Origin: Methylobacterium sp. 10
GTDB taxonomy: Bacteria > Pseudomonadota > Alphaproteobacteria > Rhizobiales > Beijerinckiaceae
Reading direction: 5' to 3'
NCBI RefSeq assembly: GCF_000519085.1
Contig: NZ_KI912577.1
Coordinates: 1,489,688-1,551,265 of the forward strand
DNA length: 61,578 nucleotides
A program made the translations under genes and the position numbers. The notes beneath the pieces were generated by a model that saw nothing but the letters and a program-made list of their open reading frames with translations, was not told the DNA's origin and searched no databases. Position 1 is the stretch's first letter, and every line of letters begins with the position of its first letter. Shown piece by piece: positions 16,303-24,161 of the stretch.

Positions 16303-18197
16303 GATGGCCGCTTCTGGCCAGCCAGGTCGAGCATGAGGACGACATCGTCACGGTCCGTCAGCGCGTGCGCCGGCTCGCCGAGCACCTCGGCTTCGGCGTG
16401 CAGGACCAGACCCGGATCGCCACCGCCGTGTCCGAGATCGCCCGCAACGCCCATGGCTACGCCGGCGGCGGTCGGGTCGAGTATGGTCTCGACCTGGCGG
16501 ACGGTCGCCAGTCCCTCGTGATCCGCATCGTCGACCGGGGACCGGGCATCCCCCACCTCGACGAGATCCTGGAGGGACGGTACCGATCAACGACCGGGCT
16601 CGGCATCGGCATCACCGGCTCCCGCCGCCTGATGGAGCGGTTCGAGATCGAATCCGTCGTTGGGCGGGGTACCGTTGTGACCTTCGGGATGCGGCTGCCG
16701 TTCGGCGAGAAGCCCTTCTCAGGTCCCGCCCTGTCCACCATCGCCGAGGAGGTCGGCCGCGCACGGACCGACGAGCCGGCCTCGGCGTTGCGCGAACAAA
16801 ACCGAGAACTCCTGCGCAGTCTCGCTGAGCTCGCGGAGCGCCAGGACGAGGCCCAGCGGCTGAACCGTGAGCTGGCCGAGACCAACCGGGGCGTCGTCGC
16901 CTTGCACGCCGAGCTTGAGGCGCAGGCTACGCTCCTGCGCAAGTCCGGCGCCTCGCTTGAGACGCAGGTCGCGGCCAGGACGGCGGAGCTCGCGCAGGCC
17001 AACGCCAGCCTGCTTGCGGAGGCGGCCGAGCGCGAGCGGATGGAGCAGGACCTGCGTCAATCGCAGAAGTTGGAGGCGGTCGGGCAACTCACCGGCGGCG
17101 TTGCGCATGACTTTAACAACCTGCTGACCATCATCCGCTCGTCGGTCGACTTCCTGCGGCGCCCGGACCTGCCCGACGACCGGCGTAAGCGGTACATGGA
17201 TGCGGTCTCAGACACGGTCGACCGGGCCGCCAAGCTCACCGGGCAACTCCTCGCCTTCGCGCGCCGGCAATCGTTGAAGCCGGAGGTGTTCGACCTCTCG
17301 GAACGCCTGCGGGACGTCGCCGGGATGGTCGACACCGTCACCGGCGCGCGCATCCGCGTGGTGGTCGAGGCGTCGGACGCGCCGGCCCTGGTCCGTGCCG
17401 ACGTCAACCAGTTCGAGACCGCCCTGGTGAACGTCGCGGTCAACGCACGCGACGCCATGGACGGCAACGGGACGCTGATGATGCGGGTGCTCGCGGGACA
17501 GGCCATGCCGTCCATCCGGGGGCATGCCGGATCGCGGGGACCGTTCGTGGCCGTCTCGCTGACGGATACCGGCACGGGCATCCCACCCGATGTCCTCCAT
17601 CGCATCTTCGAGCCGTTCTTCACGACCAAGGAGGTCGGCCGGGGCACCGGGCTCGGGCTGAGCCAGGTGTTCGGGTTCGCTAAGCAGTCGGGCGGCGACG
17701 TCGACGTCTCCAGCGAGACGGGCATCGGCTCCACCTTCACCCTCTACCTGCCCGAAGTCACCTCGGAGCCGGCCGAGGCACCCGTCGTCGATCCGGACGC
17801 CGACCTGTCGCCCGCGGGGCTGGGCCAACCCATCCTCCTGGTGGAGGACAACCTGGAGGTCGGGCGGTTCTGCGCCCAGATCCTGGAGGACCTCGGCTAC
17901 GCGCCCGAGTGGGTCGTCAACGCCGAGGAGGCGCTCGAACGACTGGGCGACGACGGCGCCGGCTTCCGGGCGGTGTTCTCGGACGTGGTCATGCCCGGGA
18001 TGGGCGGCATCGCTCTTGCCAAGATCCTGAGGACCCGCATTCCGGGCCTGCCGATCCTGCTGGCATCCGGCTACAGCCACGTCCTGACGCACGGGGAGAG
18101 CCACGGATTCGAATTGTTGCACAAGCCGTACTCCGCCGCGCAGATCGGCCGGGCCTTGCGTCGGCTCATCGTCGCATCCGCACCGTCCGCGGGTTAG
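16299..18197 (+). CDS. RsbT-like ATPase fused to a hybrid histidine kinase with receiver
   Basis: 632 residues from ATG 16299, overlapping the previous stop. Residues 1-135 are an RsbT paralogue (VSEIARNAHGYAGGG, VDRGPGI, TTGLGIGITGSRRLMERF). A coiled-coil linker follows (about 165-250). The kinase part has H270 in [13 protein letters not shown]-box [11 protein letters not shown] and [21 protein letters not shown]-terminal receiver ([18 protein letters not shown]) carries acceptor D562. It combines serine/threonine switching with histidine-aspartate signalling in one chain and closes the rsb operon. Its kinase-receiver part closely resembles that of the LOV protein downstream, so one probably arose from the other by duplication. 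Confidence 0.85.
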   Translation: MRWPLLASQVEHEDDIVTVRQRVRRLAEHLGFGVQDQTRIATAVSEIARNAHGYAGGGRVEYGLDLADGRQSLVIRIVDRGPGIPHLDEILEGRYRSTTGLGIGITGSRRLMERFEIESVVGRGTVVTFGMRLPFGEKPFSGPALSTIAEEVGRARTDEPASALREQNRELLRSLAELAERQDEAQRLNRELAETNRGVVALHAELEAQATLLRKSGASLETQVAARTAELAQANASLLAEAAERERMEQDLRQSQKLEAVGQLTGGVAHDFNNLLTIIRSSVDFLRRPDLPDDRRKRYMDAVSDTVDRAAKLTGQLLAFARRQSLKPEVFDLSERLRDVAGMVDTVTGARIRVVVEASDAPALVRADVNQFETALVNVAVNARDAMDGNGTLMMRVLAGQAMPSIRGHAGSRGPFVAVSLTDTGTGIPPDVLHRIFEPFFTTKEVGRGTGLGLSQVFGFAKQSGGDVDVSSETGIGSTFTLYLPEVTSEPAEAPVVDPDADLSPAGLGQPILLVEDNLEVGRFCAQILEDLGYAPEWVVNAEEALERLGDDGAGFRAVFSDVVMPGMGGIALAKILRTRIPGLPILLASGYSHVLTHGESHGFELLHKPYSAAQIGRALRRLIVASAPSAG

Positions 18198-18430
18198 CGC
18201 CGCCGATGATGGGGGACGGCCCATGCCGCATGTGGCATTCCGTGGCTAGACTGGTTCCGTGCGCACGCTACGTCGGCGTCGCAACGCTTCCATGGTCGGG
18301 CGCAGCCAGAGATGTCCCCGGTACGGAACCTCCAGGTCTCCCCGGTCGGGAGCGAGCGAAGTGGTTCGGTGGCGGTTCCGGAGCGGGGGGCGGCCAGGCG
18401 TAGGGCGGCGCAAGGTCGGGACAGGTGGGC

Positions 18431-20866
18431 ATGGAAGCTGAGATCGCGGAACTCCGTCGGCGTCTCGCTGAGTCGGAAGCGGAGAACGCCCGGCTACGGC
18501 AGCGGAACGAGAGCCACATGCACGTTCCGACCGGGAGCGAGCGCACCTCTGCGGCCGGGACCGACCTGCTGTTCACGGCTGCGGAGAAAACCCGCATGCC
18601 GCAGATCGTCACCGACCCGAACCTGCCCGACAACCCCATCGTCTTCGCCAACCGGGCATTCCAGGAGCTTTGCGGCTACGGAGCCGAGGACCTGATCGGG
18701 AAGAACTGCCGCTTCCTGCAGGGTCTCGACACCGACCCGGCCGACGTCGCCAAGGTGCGCGACGCCATCGCGGCGCGCCGGGACGTGGTCGTCGAGATCC
18801 TGAACTACCACCGGGACGGCACGCCGTTCCGCAACGAGCTCTACGTCAGCCCGGTCTACGACGCGGAGGGCAACCTCCAATACTTCTTCGCCAGCCAACT
18901 CGACGTGACCCGCTTCCGCACGGAGGAAAGCCTCCTCGCCGAGAGCGAGACGCGCTACCGGACGCTGTTCGAGGCCATCGACGCCGGATTCTGCATCGTC
19001 GAGATGCGCTTCGACGCCTCGGGCAAGGCGGTCGATTACCGCTTCGTCGAGGTGAACCCCGCCTTCGAGGCGCAGACCGGGCTCAAGGACATCACCGGAC
19101 GCTGGGTGAGCGAGGCCGTCCCCGGCCTGGAACAGTCGTGGCACGACGCGTACGGGCGGGTGGCGACCACCGGCGATCCGATACGATTCGAGAGCGGCGC
19201 CGTCGCCATGGGCCGCTGGTTCGACGTCCATGCCCTCCGGATCGGCGACCCCGCCCGTCGACGCGTGGCGGTCCTGTTCAACGACATCACCCACCGCCGG
19301 GAGATCGAGAGCCGGCTGGAGACGACCGCCCGCGAACGCACCGACGAGCGCGACATGGTCTGGCGCACCAGCCGCGACCTGTTCCTCGTCTGCGGCTTCG
19401 ACGGTCGCTATCGGGCCGTGAACCCAGCCTGGACGGAGACGCTCGGCTGGTCGGCCGAGGAGCTCGTCGGCGCCGAGTTCGGCCGCTTCATCGCGCCCGA
19501 GGACCGCGCTACGGTCGACGGCGTTTTCGACGACCTCGTCAATGGCCTCGATCTCCACGCCCTCGACGTGCGCCTCGTCACGAAGGACGGCGGGGTGCGT
19601 TGGATCTCGTGGCACGCCTACCCCCGGGGCGACCACTTCTACGCGGTCGGGCGTGACGTCACAGAGCGCAAGGCGCTGGAGGAGCAGCTTCGCCAGTCGC
19701 AGAAGCTGGAGGCGGTGGGGCAGCTCACCGGGGGCGTGGCGCATGACTTCAACAACCTGCTGACCGTCATCAAGTCGTCCACCGACCTGCTCAAGCGTCC
19801 GAACCTGCCTGAAGAGCGCCGTACCCGCTACGTCGACGCCATCTCCGACACGGTGGCCCGCGCCGCCAAGCTGACCGGGCAGTTGCTGGCTTTCGCCCGG
19901 CGCCAAGCCCTGCAGCCCGAGGTGTTCGACGTCGGGCGCGGCGTCGGCTCGGTCGCCGATATGGTGCGCACGCTGACCGGCGCCCGCATCCAGGTCGAGA
20001 CCGTCATTGAGCTGTTCCGCGATGCGCAGGGGCGGGAGCACCCCTGCCTGATCGACGCCGACCCGAGCCAGTTCGACACCGCGCTGGTGAACATGGTCGT
20101 CAACGCCCGCGACGCGATGGACGGCGAGGGCCGGCTGACGATCCGGGTCCGGCCGGCGGAGAAGGTGCCATCCGTGAGGGCGCATCCGGCCCGGCACGGC
20201 GACTTCGTGGCCGTGTCTATCACCGACACTGGCGCAGGCATCGCCGATCACGACCTGGAGCGGATCTTCGAGCCGTTCTTCACCACCAAGGTCGTCGGGC
20301 AGGGGACCGGCCTCGGGCTGTCCCAGGTGTTCGGCTTCGCCAAGCAATCGGGCGGCGAGATCGTCGCGGAGAGTCGGTTGGGCCACGGCACCACCTTCAC
20401 CCTGTACCTGCCGCGGGCCGCCGGAAAGGCCGTCGTCGCCGGCGAGGAGATCGAGCCCGAGACGCTGGCGGACGGTCACGGCACCGGCGTGCTCCTGGTC
20501 GAGGACAACCACGAGGTCGGGGCCTTCGCGTCCCAGGCGTTGACCGAGCTCGGGTACAGGACCGTCTGGGCGACCGACGCCGAGAAGGCTTTGGTCGAGC
20601 TCGGGAAAGCCCCGAACCGGTTTGAGATCGTGTTCTCGGACGTGGTGATGCCCGGCATGAACGGCATCGAGCTCGCCGAGGAGATCCGACGTCGGATGCC
20701 CGACATGCCGGTGGTGCTGGCATCGGGCTACAGCCACGTCCTCGCCGAGCACGGCACGCACGGGTTCGAGCTCCTCCGCAAGCCGTACTCTGTGGCCGAC
20801 CTGTCCCGCATCCTGCGGCTGGCCGTGGAACGCCGGACCGTGACGGCACGCGGCATCCGCCGCTGA
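18431..20866 (+). CDS. LOV-PAS-PAS hybrid histidine kinase (blue-light receptor type)
   Basis: 811 residues from ATG 18431 (GTG 18425 is possible). A short coiled coil leads to a LOV domain (45-165) with GKNCRFLQG (flavin-bonding C93, Q97), N125 in LNYHRDG, N135 in FRNEL and Q156 in FASQLDVT, the full set that binds FMN and forms the light adduct. Two PAS domains follow (about 170-300 and 310-425), then the kinase with H438 in [12 protein letters not shown], a HATPase domain with EPFFTTK, and a receiver with D737 in [11 protein letters not shown]. It lies 233 bp after the RsbT-kinase fusion on the same strand. Light response is inferred from residues only. Confidence 0.9.
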   Translation: MEAEIAELRRRLAESEAENARLRQRNESHMHVPTGSERTSAAGTDLLFTAAEKTRMPQIVTDPNLPDNPIVFANRAFQELCGYGAEDLIGKNCRFLQGLDTDPADVAKVRDAIAARRDVVVEILNYHRDGTPFRNELYVSPVYDAEGNLQYFFASQLDVTRFRTEESLLAESETRYRTLFEAIDAGFCIVEMRFDASGKAVDYRFVEVNPAFEAQTGLKDITGRWVSEAVPGLEQSWHDAYGRVATTGDPIRFESGAVAMGRWFDVHALRIGDPARRRVAVLFNDITHRREIESRLETTARERTDERDMVWRTSRDLFLVCGFDGRYRAVNPAWTETLGWSAEELVGAEFGRFIAPEDRATVDGVFDDLVNGLDLHALDVRLVTKDGGVRWISWHAYPRGDHFYAVGRDVTERKALEEQLRQSQKLEAVGQLTGGVAHDFNNLLTVIKSSTDLLKRPNLPEERRTRYVDAISDTVARAAKLTGQLLAFARRQALQPEVFDVGRGVGSVADMVRTLTGARIQVETVIELFRDAQGREHPCLIDADPSQFDTALVNMVVNARDAMDGEGRLTIRVRPAEKVPSVRAHPARHGDFVAVSITDTGAGIADHDLERIFEPFFTTKVVGQGTGLGLSQVFGFAKQSGGEIVAESRLGHGTTFTLYLPRAAGKAVVAGEEIEPETLADGHGTGVLLVEDNHEVGAFASQALTELGYRTVWATDAEKALVELGKAPNRFEIVFSDVVMPGMNGIELAEEIRRRMPDMPVVLASGYSHVLAEHGTHGFELLRKPYSVADLSRILRLAVERRTVTARGIRR

Positions 20867-20872
20867 CGCGCC

Positions 20873-20992
20873 TCAGCCATCGAGGACGCATCGCGTCTTG
20901 GCGGCGAGTTGGGCGATCCCGAACGGCTTTACGAGGAGATGCGTGCCGGCATCGAGGACCCTGTTGTGGACGACGGCGGGGCAGCCGCGGCT
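20873..20992 (-). pseudogene. Receiver-domain 3' remnant
   Basis: Read on the minus strand, about 38 codons give VVHNRVLDAGTHLLVKPF and then IAQLAAKTRCVLDG with a stop at 20873. This is the last helix-strand part of a response-regulator receiver, including the conserved lysine-proline of KPF. No upstream part of the domain exists, so it is the tail of a lost hybrid kinase or response regulator. Confidence 0.65.
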
Positions 20993-21351
20993 TCAGGCCA
21001 GAGTCCTCACCGCGTTCCCTTTCGATCTTCTAGGGAGAAACCATCGGGTGCCAAGGAGCCCGACCTGACCATAGGGCGTCGATAAGACTTTCAAGGTTTC
21101 CGACGATGTGTGCCTACAAGGTTGCATGTCGGCACTTACGGATGTTTGCCTCGGCGCTATTCAGCGTCCGCTTTTTAAACACTCAGCCTGAAAGCAGACC
21201 GTCGCATAACCACCCGGTGCAGAAAGGCTGGGTCAGTCCATGAAAGTCTATATTCGAGACAGTCAAATGGCAGTTTGACGACGACATTGGACGCGCTGCG
21301 GTTGTAAAGTCTGAATGGCCCCCTCAACGTTGCCGCCGAGGAGGCCGGCTT
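20993..21351. other. Intergenic stretch between the LOV kinase and the integrase
   Basis: No gene seen. A weak relative of the type 2 repeat (AAAGCAGACCGTCGCATAACC) lies near 21190, and base composition drops slightly compared with the kinase block. Confidence 0.4.
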
Positions 21352-21984
21352 TCAGATTTCGGTCGCTTCTGCCAGAGCGAGCGCGTCTTCAACGTCCACG
21401 CCGAGGTAGCGTACCGTGCTTTCGATCTTCGTATGCCCGAGCAGAATCTGCACTGCGCGTAAGTTGCCGGTTCGCTTGTAGATCAATGCCGCCTTTGTTC
21501 GGCGTAGAGAATGGGTACCGTAGTCCTCGCGCCGTAGTCCTATGCCCGTCACCCATTCATCTACCAGGCGGGCGTACTGCCGGGTGCTTATGTGCGCCTC
21601 GTGGTCGATCCGGCTGGGAAAGGCGTAATCGTCAAGCCCGCCCCCTCGGCACTTCAGCCAAGTCAGAATGCTGGTACGTGCTGGTTCGAGCAGTTCGAAT
21701 TGCACGGGCGACCCAGTCTTTCGCTGAACGACAATGACGCGCGCTCGTACGTGCCCGCCGCTGACGAGCTCGCCGATCTTCAATTTGACGATGTCACAAC
21801 GGCGCAACTTGCTGTCGATAGCGAGGTCGAACATGGCCCGGTCGCGTACACGCCGCTCTCCGTCGAGCCAGAAACGGATGGCCCAAACCTGTTGTGGTTT
21901 GAGCGCGCGTTTGGCGCCGAGCTTCCGTCCTGCGTTCCATGGTCGGCGGTTCTTGAAGGCTGGGTCGTGCTCTGAATGTCCCAT
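21352..21984 (-). CDS. Short tyrosine recombinase (integrase)
   Basis: 210 residues. It has the catalytic set of phage integrases in order: R61/R62 in SKLRRCDIVKLKI, K89 in VVQRKTGSPV, H158 and R161 in THSLRRTKA, H184 in LLGHTKIEST and nucleophile Y193 in VRYLGVDVEDAL. The usual N-terminal core-binding domain is short, as in stand-alone integrases common in Methylobacterium and relatives. No phage gene, tRNA or obvious attachment repeat is next to it. It is probably active or recently active, but what it moves is not visible. Confidence 0.88.
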   Translation of the reverse strand: MGHSEHDPAFKNRRPWNAGRKLGAKRALKPQQVWAIRFWLDGERRVRDRAMFDLAIDSKLRRCDIVKLKIGELVSGGHVRARVIVVQRKTGSPVQFELLEPARTSILTWLKCRGGGLDDYAFPSRIDHEAHISTRQYARLVDEWVTGIGLRREDYGTHSLRRTKAALIYKRTGNLRAVQILLGHTKIESTVRYLGVDVEDALALAEATEI

Positions 21985-22261
21985 TTCTCATCTCCCAACC
22001 GGCCGCTGCCGGCCGAGAGAAGGGGTGCTGCGAACGTAGCCTGCGCATCACCAATTAGACGTTCGGGATGTGTGCCACGCAGCTGCCAAGCTTAAAATAC
22101 AGCCCTGCTGCGTCCGACCCGATTTGGTCGAAGCCGGCGATGCGCACGCATCTTTAAAACGGACACCAGCGATGACACGTGCCACGGTGACGTCTGCAGG
22201 CCGCGAAAATGCCTGGCGTATCCCCGTGATCCCTCCGACGAAATAAACGCAACCCGCCCCC

Positions 22262-22284
22262 TAGACGACCGGTCTAATTAGACC
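22262..22284. promoter_or_regulatory. Probable TetR operator in front of the 22297 gene
   Basis: TAGACGACCGGTCTA at 22262-22276 overlaps the perfect palindrome GGTCTAATTAGACC at 22271-22284, just 12 bases before the ATG. The first element recurs at 22952. This points to autorepression by the TetR protein. Confidence 0.65.
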
Positions 22285-22296
22285 TATCTCATCGTC

Positions 22297-22899
22297 ATGG
22301 CACGCGTCACCGCACATACCGACACCCGCCAGGGGATCCTCGACACCGCCTACGGCCTCGTCGGCGCGAAGGGGTTCTCCGGGGTTGGGCTCAACGAGAT
22401 CCTGACGTCGGCCGGCGTGCCCAAGGGGTCGTTCTACCACTACTTCGGCTCCAAGGAGGCTTTCGGCGAGGCCCTCCTGGCGGACTACTTCGAAACCTAT
22501 CTCGCCGACCTCGACACGACGCTTGCGGAGCCGGGACTGAGGCATGCCGAGCGCTTAATGAACTACTGGCGCAAATGGCAGGCCACGCAGGGCAGTATTG
22601 ACTACCAGCGCAAGTGCCTCGCGGTGAAGCTTGCGGCGGAGGTCTCGGACCTGTCCGAACCGATGCGCCGCGCCCTCAAGGGCGGCACGGCCGCGATCAT
22701 CGAACGGCTGTCGCGATCCATCGCGGCGGGCGTGGCGGAGGGCTCGCTCAAGATCGAGAGCGAGTCGCATACGACCGCCGAGGACCTGTACCATGTCTGG
22801 CTCGGTGCGAGCCTGATGGCCAAGATCGTCCGGACCGACGCACCGTTCGAGGCCGCGATGGGGACGACCCGGCGCATCCTCGGCCTCGCGTCGCACTAA
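22297..22899 (+). CDS. TetR-family repressor
   Basis: 200 residues. The N-terminal HTH reads GLNEILTSAGVPKGSFYHYFGSKEAFGEALL, typical of the TetR group that includes NemR and AcuR. C41-type sensing is not seen, but C109 in QRKCLAVKLAAEVSDL stands in the ligand-binding half where electrophile sensors of this group often carry a cysteine. Twin operators sit before this gene and before the downstream secreted peptide, DJ-1 protein and amidase genes. The likely job is to repress that set until an electrophile or related compound appears; this is inference from neighbours. Confidence 0.86.
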   Translation: MARVTAHTDTRQGILDTAYGLVGAKGFSGVGLNEILTSAGVPKGSFYHYFGSKEAFGEALLADYFETYLADLDTTLAEPGLRHAERLMNYWRKWQATQGSIDYQRKCLAVKLAAEVSDLSEPMRRALKGGTAAIIERLSRSIAAGVAEGSLKIESESHTTAEDLYHVWLGASLMAKIVRTDAPFEAAMGTTRRILGLASH

Positions 22900-22950
22900 C
22901 CCACCGCGTTCCAACGTTGCCGAGACTAACCTTCTATCACGCCCAAGATC

Positions 22951-22966
22951 GAGACGACCGGTCTAC
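22951..22966. promoter_or_regulatory. Second TetR operator, upstream of the 23031 operon
   Basis: GAGACGACCGGTCTAC shares the 14-mer AGACGACCGGTCTA with 22263-22276. It lies 65 bp before the next start codon, in promoter position. Confidence 0.65.
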
Positions 22967-23030
22967 TCAAATTAGAAGCCAACAGTCTTCTCGGGCAGGG
23001 CGGCGAACAGAACCCAGACGGAGAAAATCC

Positions 23031-23261
23031 ATGCCCCACCACACGAAGACGTCTGTAGCCGCGACACTTCCCGCTGCCGGGCTGATGGCGCTCCTGACCA
23101 TGCCGGAAGCGACGGCGCAGGAGCGGATCACCCTGGAGACCATCGGCGCAGTCCGCATGGCCCGGTTCGAGGAGGTCCGCGGCGCGAACCCGCAGTTCCG
23201 CCCCCCGCAAGCGGCGCCGACGCGCGACCCGGCCGCGGGACGCAAGGCGAAGGCGCAATAG
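23031..23261 (+). CDS. Small secreted protein of unknown function
   Basis: 76 residues. A signal peptide is clear: a short basic start (MPHHTKTS), the hydrophobic stretch VAATLPAAGLMALLTM and an Ala-x-Ala type cleavage site at ATAQE. The mature part (about 46 residues) is polar, rich in proline and arginine, with no recognised domain. It is the first gene after the operator at 22951 and is followed at 103 bp by the DJ-1-type gene. The longer open frame reaching back to 22614 is a shadow of the tetR gene. Confidence 0.65.
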   Translation: MPHHTKTSVAATLPAAGLMALLTMPEATAQERITLETIGAVRMARFEEVRGANPQFRPPQAAPTRDPAAGRKAKAQ

Positions 23262-23363
23262 CGCCGGCCCGCCTTCCCCAAGCCGGCGACGAGCACGACC
23301 CCGGCGAACTGCCCGACACCCAAGACGTCCCCCTCACCCAAGCGAAAGACCCGGAGAACGACG

Positions 23364-24047
23364 ATGAAGATCCTGATGGTTCTGACCTCGCACGACCGCC
23401 TCGGCGACACCGGCCGGAAGACCGGCTTCTGGCTGGAGGAGCTCGCGGCCCCCTACTACGTGTTCAAGGATGCGGATGCGGAGGTGGTCCTGGTGTCGCC
23501 CAAGGGCGGCCGTCCGCCCCTCGATCCGAAGAGCGCCGAGCCGAGCTTCCAGACCGACACGACGCGCCGCTTCGAAGCCGACGCGGCGGCCATGACGGTG
23601 CTGGCCGAGACGGGCCGGCTCGACGCCGTCGGCCATGAGGACTTCGACGCCGTCTTCTACCCCGGCGGTCACGGGCCTCTCTGGGACCTCGCCGAGGACC
23701 CCGCCTCGATCAGGCTGATCGAGACGACGCTCGGCGCCGGCAAGCCCCTCGCCCTGGTCTGTCACGCCCCCGGCGTCCTGCGCCATGCCAAGGCGGCCGG
23801 CGGGAAGTCCCTCGTCGAAGGCCGGAACGTCACCGGCTTCACGAACACCGAGGAGGAGGCCGTCGGCCTCACCCAGGTGGTTCCGTTCCTGGTCGAGGAC
23901 GAGCTCAAGCGGAACGGCGGCCTCTACACCAAGGGTGTCGACTGGGGACCCTTCGTCGTGACTGATGGCCTGCTCATCACCGGCCAGAATCCGGCCTCGT
24001 CCAGCCCTGCCGCCGAGCATCTCGTCGCACGCCTCGCGAACCGCTGA
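23364..24047 (+). CDS. DJ-1/PfpI family protein (Hsp31-like glyoxalase III type)
   Basis: 227 residues. The nucleophile elbow is LVCHAPGVL with C133 and H134, preceded by the strand-turn FYPGGHGPLWDLAED. The N-terminal KTGFWLEELAAPYYVFKDA matches the Hsp31/YDR533c branch. Members act as glutathione-independent methylglyoxal glyoxalases, deglycases or chaperones. Control by the TetR repressor upstream suggests a role in detoxifying reactive carbonyls, but that is inference. ATG 23364 follows GGAGAACGACG. Confidence 0.85.
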   Translation: MKILMVLTSHDRLGDTGRKTGFWLEELAAPYYVFKDADAEVVLVSPKGGRPPLDPKSAEPSFQTDTTRRFEADAAAMTVLAETGRLDAVGHEDFDAVFYPGGHGPLWDLAEDPASIRLIETTLGAGKPLALVCHAPGVLRHAKAAGGKSLVEGRNVTGFTNTEEEAVGLTQVVPFLVEDELKRNGGLYTKGVDWGPFVVTDGLLITGQNPASSSPAAEHLVARLANR

Positions 24048-24161
24048 GGACGCGGGTGCCCCTTACGGCGCCCGCACCCGACCGCCCGCTCAGCCCATGT
24101 TCGTCGCCCGGCCAAGCCAGGGCGATCCGCCCGCATCGGCGACCTCGAAGGATTCCAACCC

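Noticed and set aside
18494..20761. A 755-codon open frame on the minus strand opposite the LOV kinase
   Set aside because: It is a GC-skew shadow of the kinase gene: no domains, no ribosome site, and the plus-strand frame has conserved LOV, kinase and receiver motifs.
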